DNA of 64,000 nt from the NCBI GenBank assembly GCA_964583335.1, contig CAZOVG010000005.1:124001-188000 (forward strand), in the 5' to 3' direction. This DNA is from JAGNKE01 sp964583335 (GTDB lineage: Bacteria > Pseudomonadota > Alphaproteobacteria > Micavibrionales > Micavibrionaceae). The notes beneath the pieces are model-generated. The model did not search any database and was not told the origin of the DNA. It saw only the letters and a list, made by a program, of their open reading frames with translations. Shown piece by piece: positions 1-8,806 of this stretch (position 1 is its first letter; each line of letters opens with the position of its first letter). The position numbers were made by a program, and so were the translations under genes.

Positions 1-1
1 C

Positions 2-1360
2 GTGGCGCTGGATACGCTGCGGCGGTTTTTGCCGAAGGGGCTTCAGATCAGGCCGCATATCACGACGGCCGGGGTTCTCTCCGAGGCGATCGACGCATCT
101 TACGGTTATGCGAGCTCGATCAAGGACATCCTTCAGGAGTTGGAGGAGGGCAAGGAGCAGAAGGACGTGGCCAGCCTTTCGGGCGCCGAGGCGTTTTCGC
201 ACCCGATCGTGCGGCTTGTGAATGCATTGGTTTTTGAGGCTGTAAAAATTGGCGCGTCTGACCTTCACTTCGAGCCGGAAGAGAATTTCGTGCGCCTAAG
301 ATACCGTCTCGACGGCGTTCTGTTTACCGCGCAGATTTTGCACAAGCAGCACTGGAACGGGATTTCGCAGAGACTCAAGATTCTCTCGGATATGAATATT
401 GCCGACAAGCTTTCGCCGCAGGACGGCCGGTTCGGGCTGAATGTCGGGGGGCGGGAAGCCGATTTCCGGGTTTCTTCGCTGCCAACAGTTTATGGGGAGA
501 ACATCGTTCTGCGGGTTCTGGATAAGAGCGCGAGCATCATGCCGCTCAGCGCGCTGGGGTTTAGCGAGGAGAACAAGCGCAAGATCAAGATCGCGACCTC
601 CCGGCCCGAGGGGATCATCATCGTTACGGGCCCCACGGGCTCGGGAAAGACGACCTCGCTTTATTCCATGCTCAACGAGATCAACGACGTGAAGGTCAAC
701 ATCCAGACCCTCGAAGACCCGGTCGAATATTCGTTGCCGATGATCCGGCAGACGCCGGTGCGCGAGGGGTTCCTGGAGTTTGCGGACGGGATCAAGGCGT
801 TGTTGCGGCAGGATCCGGATATCATTTTTATCGGGGAGATCCGCGACAAGACGACGGCGGAGATGGCGCTCAAGGCCGCGATGACAGGGCATCAGGTTTA
901 CACGTCGCTGCATACGAACGACTCTTTCGGAGCGATCCCGCGATTGCTCGACCTTGGTATGAAGCCGGGGATGCTGGCCGGCGCGATTATTGCCGTGTTC
1001 GCCCAGCGGCTGGCTAGAAGATTATGTCAATCGTGCAAGGTCGAGTATACGCCGACCGAGGAGGAGCGGCAAATTCTCAAGATGGCGCCGGATGACAAAA
1101 CGACTCTTTACACCTCTAGCGCTGAGGGGTGCGAGGCCTGCAAGGGCAAGGGCTATAAGGGCCGGGTGGCTGTGGTCGAGATCCTGCTTTTTGACGAAGA
1201 TTTGGACGAGGTTCTGGCGCGCGGGGAATCGAAAGCTGAATTAAAAAATCTGGCCCTTAAAAAAGGCTTCAAAAGTATGAAGGACGATGGCATTCTTAAA
1301 ATTATGGACGGTCTGACCAGCATTGAAGCGCTGGCCCGGGTCGTTGACATGACCAAGTAA
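2..1360 (+). CDS. Type IV pilus / type II secretion assembly ATPase (GspE/PilB/MshE family), 5' partial
   Basis: Cytoplasmic hexameric ATPase that powers pilus extension. The visible 452 residues hold the N2-like segment (IGASDLHFEP near residue 80), Walker A GPTGSGKTTS near residue 205, an Asp-box region, Walker B DPDIIFIGEIRD and a tetracysteine zinc site (CQSC ... CEAC), which marks extension rather than retraction ATPases. Family members are usually 550-570 residues and the SDLHFEP segment normally lies about 120 residues further in, so the N1 domain lies beyond the window edge and the GTG at base 2 is not the true start. The platform gene follows about 100 bases downstream. The secretin, TPR and prepilin-peptidase neighbours favour an MSHA-like pilus. 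Confidence 0.93.
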   Translation: MALDTLRRFLPKGLQIRPHITTAGVLSEAIDASYGYASSIKDILQELEEGKEQKDVASLSGAEAFSHPIVRLVNALVFEAVKIGASDLHFEPEENFVRLRYRLDGVLFTAQILHKQHWNGISQRLKILSDMNIADKLSPQDGRFGLNVGGREADFRVSSLPTVYGENIVLRVLDKSASIMPLSALGFSEENKRKIKIATSRPEGIIIVTGPTGSGKTTSLYSMLNEINDVKVNIQTLEDPVEYSLPMIRQTPVREGFLEFADGIKALLRQDPDIIFIGEIRDKTTAEMALKAAMTGHQVYTSLHTNDSFGAIPRLLDLGMKPGMLAGAIIAVFAQRLARRLCQSCKVEYTPTEEERQILKMAPDDKTTLYTSSAEGCEACKGKGYKGRVAVVEILLFDEDLDEVLARGESKAELKNLALKKGFKSMKDDGILKIMDGLTSIEALARVVDMTK

Positions 1361-1446
1361 CGTTTTCCTTAGATTTCTTTCATCTTCTGTCAATCTTTTT
1401 CCGTCATATTTGTGAGAGTTTTCGGGGACGTTTCATCGGCAGAATC

Positions 1447-1453
1447 AAAGGGG
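1447..1453 (+). promoter_or_regulatory. Shine-Dalgarno for the platform protein, placed ahead of an ATA codon
   Basis: AAAGGGG lies seven bases before ATA at 1461. The reading frame is open back to a TGA at 1413-1415 but contains no ATG, GTG or TTG before GTG 1506. The ribosome-binding site therefore points to ATA as the initiation codon. Confidence 0.5.
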
Positions 1454-1460
1454 CAAAGCC

Positions 1461-2717
1461 ATAGAACGCTATAAGTACAGGGCGATCAACACGAAGGGGC
1501 GGCCGGTGCGCGGCACGCTGTCTGCGCGCAGTGAGGTCGATCTTTACAACCAGCTTCAGACGGCGGGGCTGGAGTTGATCCAGTGCGCCTCTCTGACCAA
1601 GAAAAAAAGCAAAATTCCCGGTTTATCATTCAGCCGGGTCAAAATCCGTGACCTGATCCAGTTTTTCATTTCCATGCAGCAGATGCAGGGGGCGGGCGTG
1701 CCGATGTTGGACGCGCTGGCCGATATCCGCGATGCGACCAGCAACGACATGCTCCGCGACATTCTGAGCGAGTTGCACCGCGACGTGCGGGACGGGGCCT
1801 CGCTGTCGGAGGCCATGGACAAGCATCCCAAGATCTTCAAGCCGCTTTATATTTCTCTTATCAAGGCTGGCGAGGATACCGGGGATTTGACATCTTCCTA
1901 TTCCCAGCTTGAGAAATTTCTTAAGTGGGTCGATGAGTTACAGTCCAAAATCAAGAAGGCCACACGTTATCCGATTATCGTGACGTTCGTGGTGCTGTTC
2001 ACCATCGTGTTCATGATGAGCTATGTGGTGCCGCAGATCGTCGGGTTCCTGAAATATTTGAGTATTGAGTTGCCATGGTATTCGGTCTGGTTGATCGCCA
2101 CATCGAATTTCTTTGTCGAGCCGCAGTTTAGTATATTTGGAGTCCCCATATATGGCGGGCTGATTGTCTTGACGGTTCCCGTGGTCATCGGTGTTGTTTT
2201 TATTACCTTGAGGCGTTCATCGGACGAGGTGGCGTACAGGGTGGACTCGCTTTATCTTAATAGCCCGGTGGCCGGGCCTTTGATCCGAAAGATTACCATC
2301 GCCCGCTATGCCCAAACCTTCGCGGCATTGTTCGCCAGCGGCATCGATGTATTGAACGCTCTTAAGTCCGCCAGAAATACGGTGAATAACCTTGTGCTGC
2401 TGGACGCTATGGAGAGTGTTGAAACTTATGTTAAGTCCGGGAGTCCGCTTTCGGATGCGTTCAACGCGTCGGGCGAGTTTCCAAGTATGGTCATTCGCAT
2501 GGTTAAGATCGGGGAGGAGTCCGGCAAGCTTGCCGAAGTTCTCGATCAGGTTTCGGCGTTCTACACAAAAGATGTGGATGAAGCGATTGATGGATTAATT
2601 GAGCTGATTCAGCCGACATTAACGTGTATACTGGCTTTGGTGATCGTCTGGATCGCCGCTGGTTCGCTCGGGCCGATCTATATGAATCTTGGTAACATGA
2701 TGGATCAGATCCAATAG
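1461..2717 (+). CDS. Inner-membrane platform protein (GspF/PilC/MshG family), apparent AUA start
   Basis: Polytopic platform protein that couples the cytoplasmic ATPase to pilin polymerisation. Two T2SSF repeats are visible, each beginning with a helical bundle (FFISMQQMQGAGVPMLDAL and YAQTFAALFASGIDVLNAL), with membrane segments near ITFVVLFTIVFMMSYVV, in the middle, and at the C-terminus (LALVIVWIAAGSLGPIY). Family members begin 'M..F.Y.A.d..G....G'. Here that segment is present as ERYKYRAINTKGRPVRG directly after ATA 1461, so translation most likely starts there. The next possible start is GTG 1506, giving 403 residues, but it would delete the conserved N-terminus. Either AUA initiation or a G-to-A change is needed to explain this. 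Confidence 0.88.
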   Translation: MERYKYRAINTKGRPVRGTLSARSEVDLYNQLQTAGLELIQCASLTKKKSKIPGLSFSRVKIRDLIQFFISMQQMQGAGVPMLDALADIRDATSNDMLRDILSELHRDVRDGASLSEAMDKHPKIFKPLYISLIKAGEDTGDLTSSYSQLEKFLKWVDELQSKIKKATRYPIIVTFVVLFTIVFMMSYVVPQIVGFLKYLSIELPWYSVWLIATSNFFVEPQFSIFGVPIYGGLIVLTVPVVIGVVFITLRRSSDEVAYRVDSLYLNSPVAGPLIRKITIARYAQTFAALFASGIDVLNALKSARNTVNNLVLLDAMESVETYVKSGSPLSDAFNASGEFPSMVIRMVKIGEESGKLAEVLDQVSAFYTKDVDEAIDGLIELIQPTLTCILALVIVWIAAGSLGPIYMNLGNMMDQIQ

Positions 2718-2753
2718 GGTTGCCGTGTCTCTGCTTTTTTGAGTTTGCTGCCT

Positions 2754-4340
2754 ATGTCTTTATCCTTTTTTGCACCATCCCGGACTGTTTTATTGATCTC
2801 CGATGAGGCTTTGCTCATTTACAGTGTGGGCGGCCGCGGTGTGCGTTTGATTGACACTGTTCCTTGGAATGTCGAAAATTTCGAAGCCAATGTTGCCGCT
2901 GTGATCTCCAAGGAGTGCGGCGGCAAGCCTGTTTTGATTCTCAACGATATGGTGGAGCAGCATTACCGCAAGGAGCGCATTCCTAAAGTCAGTGTTATGG
3001 ACAAGGGGAATGTGCTGGCGCGTAAGCTTATGGTTGCTTTCCCGAACTATCCCGTACGCGCGGCTTTGCCGCTGAAAGAAAAGACAGGCAAGGGCGGTAA
3101 GGCTTTGCCGGGAAGCGTTTATATCTTCGCTGCCGTTCCTGACACGGAAGCGTTCCAGAAAACGATGGGGGCCGCGCGGCGCTCTCTTGCGCCGATTGCC
3201 GGATTCTGTCTTCTGCCGATTGAATCTGCCAGCATGATCAAGGCTTTGGCCAAAAAGGTCATGAAGGGTAAAGACAAGGCCAAGTGGACTGTTTTTATTG
3301 GGCAGCATCAGAATGGCGGTTTGCGGCAGGTTGTCATCAAGAACGGCGAGCTTGCGCTGACGCGTATGACGCCGATCGTGGACAACGACGACGATCCGGC
3401 CAAATGGGTTGCCGATATCGCCCATGAGTTCAAGGCGACCATGAGTTATCTCGGTCGCTTCGGCTTCGATCAGTCGGATGGGTTGAATGTCATCCTTATC
3501 GCCAATCCGTCGGTTGGCGAGATGCTCGAGGAAGCGCTGGGTGTGCCGTGCAATTTCTTTAGCATGACCAGTCAGGATGCCGCGCAGGCGCTCGGGGTTT
3601 CTCTGGGGCGTCAGGATACGCTTTATCATGCCGATATTCTTCATGTTGCCTGGTCTGGCCGCAAAGCGTCGCTGACGCTGCCTATGAAGGCCAAGGAGAT
3701 CGAGAAGGTCTCCCAGCCGCGTCAGATCGCGGTTCTGGCTTCCTTTTTCCTTCTTTTGGGCGTTGCGTTTCAGGGGTATCAGCTGTTCAATTATTATGAA
3801 GCCGTAAGCGGCAACCAGAGCGCGATTAACGACGAGATGCAGAAGAAAGCCAATCTTGGCATGCAGTTGGCCAAGGAGGTTAAGCGTAAAGAAGATCTTG
3901 GTTTCGATATTACCCTTATTCAGAGCGCGTTAGCGGTTAACGACCAGCTTGAGCTTAAGCGGATTAAGGCTTTAGAGCTTTTCTACCGGGTCGGTGTGGC
4001 GATGGGTACGGAGTTGCGTTTTGACATTATCGAGATTGAAAAGGGCGTCCCGGCTGCTATCGAAAAATGGGCGAGCGAGCAGCCTAAGGTTCCTTTGTTC
4101 CGGATGACGATGCGCATGACCTTTCCGAGCACCACGGATCCGGAGCGCGGCAATAAGGAGGTTCAGGATTTGCAGGCTCGTCTTCAAATCGTGTTGCCCG
4201 ATCATGTCGTGAAGGTGACTAAGAAGCTTGAGGATTATGAGTACGTCGACTCTATTGTCGTTCAGACGGGCGATGCCGAGAAGGACGCCAAGGCGGCCGA
4301 TTTTACCGCTGAGATCAGAATTGAGGGGCCGCAGACATGA
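2754..4340 (+). CDS. GspL / PilM-PilN-like pilus assembly protein
   Basis: About 528 residues. The first ~320 look like a cytoplasmic actin-like GspL/PilM domain (RTVLLISDEALLIYSVGG at the start). One membrane span follows (IAVLASFFLLLGVAFQGYQL), then a coiled coil and a periplasmic ferredoxin-like PilN/GspL-type region. That architecture matches GspL or a PilM-PilN fusion, which recruits the assembly ATPase to the inner-membrane alignment complex. It sits between the platform gene and a PilO-like gene, the normal place for it. An upstream TTG at 2739 is also possible. The stop overlaps the next ATG by four bases (ATGA), implying translational coupling. Family assignment rests on architecture and context, not on a diagnostic motif. 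Confidence 0.7.
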   Translation: MSLSFFAPSRTVLLISDEALLIYSVGGRGVRLIDTVPWNVENFEANVAAVISKECGGKPVLILNDMVEQHYRKERIPKVSVMDKGNVLARKLMVAFPNYPVRAALPLKEKTGKGGKALPGSVYIFAAVPDTEAFQKTMGAARRSLAPIAGFCLLPIESASMIKALAKKVMKGKDKAKWTVFIGQHQNGGLRQVVIKNGELALTRMTPIVDNDDDPAKWVADIAHEFKATMSYLGRFGFDQSDGLNVILIANPSVGEMLEEALGVPCNFFSMTSQDAAQALGVSLGRQDTLYHADILHVAWSGRKASLTLPMKAKEIEKVSQPRQIAVLASFFLLLGVAFQGYQLFNYYEAVSGNQSAINDEMQKKANLGMQLAKEVKRKEDLGFDITLIQSALAVNDQLELKRIKALELFYRVGVAMGTELRFDIIEIEKGVPAAIEKWASEQPKVPLFRMTMRMTFPSTTDPERGNKEVQDLQARLQIVLPDHVVKVTKKLEDYEYVDSIVVQTGDAEKDAKAADFTAEIRIEGPQT

Positions 4341-4975
4341 TTAAGGTCATCGGCGCCAAGCGCGTTGTCATTCTTGGTGTTCTTGTCGTTTTGAACGTCG
4401 CTTCGGCGGCTCTGACCTATCTTTACATGGTTCCGGAGCAGGCCTCTACGGAGCGGAAGTTGCGGGCTTTGCGCTCGGAAAATCAAACGACTTCGTCGGA
4501 TATTGAGCGGATGCAAATCGAGTTCGAGCAGCTTGGTCAGCAGCAAGATAAATTCGATGCCCTCAAGAATGATGGTTTTTTCAAAGCCCAGGTGCGCAGT
4601 GTTGCCAAGAAGCTCTTTCAGGATATTCAGGAAGAGTCGCGGGTGGTTTCTGCCGTTGCCTCGGTGCGCCCCGGCGCTATTGAGGAGAACGAGGAAGCGA
4701 AAAAGTCGAACTACAAGGTTCTGGTCAGTCCTGTTGAGATTGTGATACAGGCCTTCGATGATGGCGACATCTATAACTACATATACATTCTGGAGCAAAA
4801 GTTTCCGGGGCACCTTGCGATCGACAGTATGACGATGCAGCGTGCGCAAGATATTTCGGGGCCGGTTTTACGCGCGATTGCCACGGGGGGCAATCCTGTA
4901 TTGATTACAGCAAATGTCAAGCTTTCGTGGAGAACCATGATCCCTGAATCTCAGATTATCGTGGAGGAAGAATGA
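4337..4975 (+). CDS. PilO / GspM / MshJ-like inner-membrane protein
   Basis: Small bitopic protein of 212 residues. It has a short cytoplasmic N-terminus, one membrane span (VVILGVLVVLNVASAALTYL), a coiled coil (residues ~40-75) and a periplasmic alpha/beta domain. This is the classic layout of PilO/GspM proteins, which dimerise with PilN/GspL in the periplasm. It overlaps both neighbours by four bases and is surely co-translated with them. No catalytic function is expected. Confidence 0.65.
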   Translation: MIKVIGAKRVVILGVLVVLNVASAALTYLYMVPEQASTERKLRALRSENQTTSSDIERMQIEFEQLGQQQDKFDALKNDGFFKAQVRSVAKKLFQDIQEESRVVSAVASVRPGAIEENEEAKKSNYKVLVSPVEIVIQAFDDGDIYNYIYILEQKFPGHLAIDSMTMQRAQDISGPVLRAIATGGNPVLITANVKLSWRTMIPESQIIVEEE

Positions 4976-6087
4976 TGGTGCTCCGCGTTCAACGTCATAA
5001 AAGGAATCTCCGGCTTTCGGTTTTGTCCGTCCTCGCGGTCTCCCATGGGTTGGCCGGAATTCAGGCGTATGCTCAGGATGGTGCGGGTGATGTTGAGTCT
5101 CCGCCGTCTCTTGAGCAGGATTTGGGCCTTGAGACCGTTGCTCCGGATGATTCTATTCTTATGCCTACGCCTGAAGCTTTTCCCGCAGCGCCTGAGCCTG
5201 TTGTTGCGGAGCCTCCTGCCGAATTGGCCGATGAGCTTACCAGCTCGGGCCAAGAGCCTGCTGCACTGCCTCAGGAGGCCACTGATCCTGTTGATCCTTT
5301 TGCGGAGGTTCCTCCTGCGGAGGCCGCTTCGGCACCTGCAGAGGTCGTTCCGGTTGAGCAGAGCGCGGCGCCGGTCGACACTCCTGCTGTAGAGTCTTTG
5401 GATGCCGTGCCTCAAGACGGTGAGCCTGACGGGACTTCGGGTGACCCGGCGGTCATCGCTGAACCTGAATCTAAAACTGAAACTGAAACTGTGCCAGATG
5501 GCGCGTTATCCGGCCTTGAAATTGCGGATGACCCCAAAGCCGACACGTCCGCGCGGGCCCCCATTCCCGGCGACGACCTTCCGCCCCCGCCGCCGAAAAC
5601 GGAGCAGGGGTTTCAGGAGATGCTCAGCCGTAAGGGCGGCGTTAAGTCTCCGACGGTCGATTCTATAAAAAGAACCATGGCTGAGACCGAGGGGAAGCCC
5701 TTTAGCCCGGCGAGGATACGCTCTCTGTTTTTTACCCATTGGCAGCATGAGGCCCTTATGGATGCCAAGCGTTCGCGGGGGAATGTTCGCCCGCCCACGC
5801 AGAGCGAGTTGAATGCCCTGGGTACGCCCGGTGAGACGGTCAAACCCGAGAACAGGGATATCGCCCTTAATGGTATCGTGTTTGTTAATGACGCGGATTG
5901 GACGATTTGGATTAACGGCATGAGGGTGACTCCCAGCGCCATTCCCCGTGAGGTTATCGACCTTCGTGTCTTCAAGGAGTATATCGAGGTCAAATGGCTT
6001 GACGATTATACGAACCAAATTTTCCCCATACGGCTGCGCACACACCAGAGATTTAACCTAGATGCGAGAATATTCCTGCCGGGTTGA
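4972..6087 (+). CDS. PilP/MshK-like periplasmic pilus protein with long Pro/Ala/Glu-rich linker
   Basis: 371 residues. A basic N-terminus leads into a hydrophobic signal segment ending near AYAQDG. Residues ~35-200 form a low-complexity Pro/Ala/Glu/Val linker. The folded C-terminal part ends with a small beta-rich domain containing NDADWTIWINGMRVTP. Its place after the PilO-like gene and the linker-plus-beta-domain layout resemble PilP/GspC/MshK, which bridge the inner-membrane complex to the secretin. The WTIW.NG motif is the feature I would use to find relatives. Start chosen at the ATG of the ATGATG overlap with the previous stop. Confidence 0.6.
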   Translation: MMVLRVQRHKRNLRLSVLSVLAVSHGLAGIQAYAQDGAGDVESPPSLEQDLGLETVAPDDSILMPTPEAFPAAPEPVVAEPPAELADELTSSGQEPAALPQEATDPVDPFAEVPPAEAASAPAEVVPVEQSAAPVDTPAVESLDAVPQDGEPDGTSGDPAVIAEPESKTETETVPDGALSGLEIADDPKADTSARAPIPGDDLPPPPPKTEQGFQEMLSRKGGVKSPTVDSIKRTMAETEGKPFSPARIRSLFFTHWQHEALMDAKRSRGNVRPPTQSELNALGTPGETVKPENRDIALNGIVFVNDADWTIWINGMRVTPSAIPREVIDLRVFKEYIEVKWLDDYTNQIFPIRLRTHQRFNLDARIFLPG

Positions 6088-6119
6088 TTTTTTAGGCTGT
6101 ACACCAAGGCTTTATCGTA

Positions 6120-6851
6120 ATGAATATGAGCGCTCTTGAGATCAAGGATTTGTCTGTATCGTTCGGCGGGAACGCCGTTCTTGATCAAGTGTCCCTGCAG
6201 ATCGGGCGGGGCGAAACGTTCGGCCTTATGGGGCTTAACGGCGCCGGTAAGACGACGATGATCAAGTGCATTCTGGGGTTGCGCGATCAGGATTCCGGAA
6301 CGATCACTATGGAAGGGCTGGCCCGAGACAGTGCTGAAAGCAAGGCTCGCCTGGCTTATCTGCCAGAAAAATTTGAGCCGCCATGGTTTTTGACGGGGAT
6401 CGAATTCGTTCGCTTCTGCCTGAGTCTTTATGGAAAAACTATGAGCGATGACGAGATCCTGGCGGCCACAGAGTCTCTTTCGCTTGATCCACGGGCCCTC
6501 AAGCGCCGAATGAATACCTATTCCAAAGGTATGCGGCAGAAGCTGGGCATACTCGGGACTTTGCTCACGGGGTGTTCCTTGCTTATTCTGGATGAACCGA
6601 TGAGCGGGCTTGATCCTCGTGCGCGGGCTCTGGTTAAAAAGATGATTACTGACATCAAGCATCAGGAGCGCACAATTTTCCTGAGTTCCCACATCCTAGC
6701 GGATATGGATGAGATCTGCGATCGGGTTGCCGTTCTGCATGATTCAAAGATTCGTTTTATCGGTACGCCCAAAGAAATGAAGAGCCAGGCCGGCGTTCAA
6801 AATCTTGAACAAGCTTTTCTTGAATGTATTGAGAACCGTGCGGTCGCGTGA
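6120..6851 (+). CDS. ABC transporter ATP-binding protein
   Basis: 243-residue nucleotide-binding subunit of an ABC-2 type exporter. It has Walker A GLNGAGKTTM near residue 40, signature YSKGMRQKLG, Walker B LLILDEPMSGLDP, and an H-loop in FLSSHILADMDE. No membrane domain is fused. The only ABC-2-like permease in view lies about 6 kb downstream at 13266-14024, beyond the rest of the pilus genes, and is the probable partner. Position inside the pilus operon suggests a role in pilus assembly or surface export, comparable to PilH of Myxococcus. That analogy is inference. Confidence 0.9.
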   Translation: MNMSALEIKDLSVSFGGNAVLDQVSLQIGRGETFGLMGLNGAGKTTMIKCILGLRDQDSGTITMEGLARDSAESKARLAYLPEKFEPPWFLTGIEFVRFCLSLYGKTMSDDEILAATESLSLDPRALKRRMNTYSKGMRQKLGILGTLLTGCSLLILDEPMSGLDPRARALVKKMITDIKHQERTIFLSSHILADMDEICDRVAVLHDSKIRFIGTPKEMKSQAGVQNLEQAFLECIENRAVA

Positions 6852-6921
6852 TATAGTTTTTTTGGGCTGTCCTTGGCCCGTCCTCTTTGTTTTCACTTCT
6901 TCAGCGTCAAGAGTTTCTGTA

Positions 6922-7902
6922 ATGTTCGAGTTTCGCCCGCATCCTAAAATCCTTCGATTTTCATTGGTTTTGGCTGCTTTTTCAGTGTCTTGCGCCTTTT
7001 TTGTTGCGCCTCGAGATGCTCTTGCTCAGAATGTTTCGGTTGTTGTCGATGACGGTCAGGACGCACCTCCGGATGATTCGCTGAGTGATCCTTCGAGCGG
7101 TCTTGATAAAGCCTCTTCCTCCGATGATGAGGGGGATGTCGTGATTTCAGGGCCTTCAGCCGTTCATTCGGGTGCGGATCAGGAGGTGCCGGATATCGGC
7201 AGTGATGCGTTCTTCGATGCGGAGGCTCTGGTGCCTCAGGGGGAAATGAGCAAGCAGGGGCCCAAGCGCGTTAATCCCGCGCTCCAGCCCGCTTCCAAAC
7301 TTATTACTGTACGCAAGAATGCCGGGCCTGATGCTGTTTCTTCACAGTTGGTTTCGGCTGAGCGTGCGCTTTCTCTGGGTTTAAACGACTCGGCTCTTGA
7401 GATGTTTGATGCGCTTTATTCAACAAACAGGCGCGATCCGCGTGTCCTTATGGGGCGTGCCGTAGCTTTTCAGAATCTTGGGCAGTTTGACGAGGCTATG
7501 AGGGCTTATGAGGAGCTTGAGGCTTTGGATCCGCGGAATGTCGATGTTAAAGTCAATATGCTCGGCCTTCTGGCGACTAAATACCCAGCTATCGCTTTGC
7601 GGCGCCTTGTCGAGTTACGGGAGCAGCATCCTACCCATGTCGGGGTTGTCGCACAGCTTGCCGTAACGGAGGCCAATGTCGGCGATTTCGAGTCCGCCCT
7701 CAAGCATTTGGGGGTTGCTGCCAGCATGGAGCCGAACAATGCCAGTCACATTTTCAACATGGCCGTGATCGCTGACCGTGTTGGACAAACTTCGGCGGCT
7801 ATCAGTTTCTACGAGCAGGCGCTTGAAGTTGACACTGTTTACGGTTCCGGTCGTTCTGTGCCGCGAGATGCCATCTACGAGAGGCTGGCGAATATCCGAT
7901 AA
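6922..7902 (+). CDS. TPR-repeat periplasmic protein (MshN-like)
   Basis: 326 residues from ATG 6922. A signal peptide (hydrophobic LVLAAFSVSCAFFVA, likely cut near ALAQN) is followed by an acidic Asp/Ser-rich linker, then at least four tetratricopeptide repeats with the usual A/G/F/P spacing (GQFDEAMRAYEELEALDPRN and GDFESALKHLGVAASMEPNN). TPR proteins of this kind accompany MSHA secretins (MshN) and help assemble or stabilise the secretin. The longer reading frame from 6805 would overlap the ABC gene and lacks a signal peptide at its start, so it is rejected. The prepilin peptidase follows 23 bases downstream. Confidence 0.7.
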   Translation: MFEFRPHPKILRFSLVLAAFSVSCAFFVAPRDALAQNVSVVVDDGQDAPPDDSLSDPSSGLDKASSSDDEGDVVISGPSAVHSGADQEVPDIGSDAFFDAEALVPQGEMSKQGPKRVNPALQPASKLITVRKNAGPDAVSSQLVSAERALSLGLNDSALEMFDALYSTNRRDPRVLMGRAVAFQNLGQFDEAMRAYEELEALDPRNVDVKVNMLGLLATKYPAIALRRLVELREQHPTHVGVVAQLAVTEANVGDFESALKHLGVAASMEPNNASHIFNMAVIADRVGQTSAAISFYEQALEVDTVYGSGRSVPRDAIYERLANIR

Positions 7903-7925
7903 CCGCTTAGCGGAGACACGGTCGT

Positions 7926-8696
7926 ATGCCCATGAATATACCTGAGCTTGCGGGTGCCGTTTTTCTCGGGCTTGTTTTTGGCAGTTTTACGACCGCTCTT
8001 GTCTATCGTGTGCCGCGCAAGCAGAATTGGATCCTCACGCGATCTTCGTGTACGTCGTGCAAGTCAGCCTTAACGCCTCTTGATCTTGTTCCCGTTCTGT
8101 CGTGGTTGTTTAGCCGTGGGCGCTGCCGTCACTGCGGGAAGGGCGTTTCGTGGATTTATCCGCTTATCGAGTTGTGTGTTGTAGGGGCTTGTTTACTTGT
8201 TTACAGGCAGTTTGGGTTTAGTACGGAAGCGGCATTCATTTATGCGTGTCTGCCTTTTCTTGCGGCGCTTACCGTCATCGATTTTCAGAAGATGATCCTT
8301 CCCAACCAGCTTGTTTTTATATGTTTTGTCATAGGTTTTGCCCGTCTGGTTTACTTTTCGTTTTCCGGATATTTTCTTGCGGCTGCGGATATCGTGGTTC
8401 CGTATATCTTCGGTTCGGTCGTCTTCGGATTTATCGCGCTCGCGCTTAGGCACAGCATCAGTTTTGCGGTCGGTCGGGAGGCTTTGGGGCGCGGGGACGT
8501 TAAGTTTTTCCTCGTCGTGGGTCTGTGGTTGGGTTTGTCTTCCTTGCCACTGTTTTTCATAATAACAGGGATCGTCGGCGTCGTGATGGCTGTTTTCTGG
8601 CGTATGGTCGTGAAAAAGCGGCAGTTTCCGTTCGGTCCAGCGCTGATTGCCGCGATGTTCGTTCTTCTTCTCTTGCAGGGGCCTGTTTTGAAGTGA
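7926..8696 (+). CDS. Prepilin peptidase / N-methyltransferase (A24 family)
   Basis: Bifunctional membrane aspartic protease that removes the prepilin leader after Gly and methylates the new N-terminal Phe. All hallmarks are present: GSFTTALVYRVP at the N-terminus, a zinc-binding pair of CxxC motifs (CTSC and CRHC), a first catalytic Asp in VIDFQKMILPN, a second in the GRGD motif, and about eight membrane spans. At 256 residues it is a normal full-length PilD/GspO. The pilin-like protein at 16098 is an obvious substrate. Confidence 0.95.
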   Translation: MPMNIPELAGAVFLGLVFGSFTTALVYRVPRKQNWILTRSSCTSCKSALTPLDLVPVLSWLFSRGRCRHCGKGVSWIYPLIELCVVGACLLVYRQFGFSTEAAFIYACLPFLAALTVIDFQKMILPNQLVFICFVIGFARLVYFSFSGYFLAAADIVVPYIFGSVVFGFIALALRHSISFAVGREALGRGDVKFFLVVGLWLGLSSLPLFFIITGIVGVVMAVFWRMVVKKRQFPFGPALIAAMFVLLLLQGPVLK

Positions 8697-8767
8697 ATAA
8701 TATAAAGCTAAATATTCTTAAAAATACCGCCTGTGTTTACTTTCCTTTTATAAAGTTCGGTTAAAAC

Positions 8768-8783
8768 GGTACCACGGGGTACC
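8768..8783. repeat. Doubled GGTACC dyad upstream of pilT
   Basis: GGTACC-ACGG-GGTACC: two identical palindromic hexamers separated by four bases, which is both a direct and an inverted repeat. It lies 24 bases before the pilT-like start and just after a TATAAA box at 8749-8754, in the only sizeable gap of this part of the locus. It could be an operator or a leader hairpin. Confidence 0.35.
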
Positions 8784-8806
8784 AAACAGCCTTAGGGAGC
8801 GCAGCC

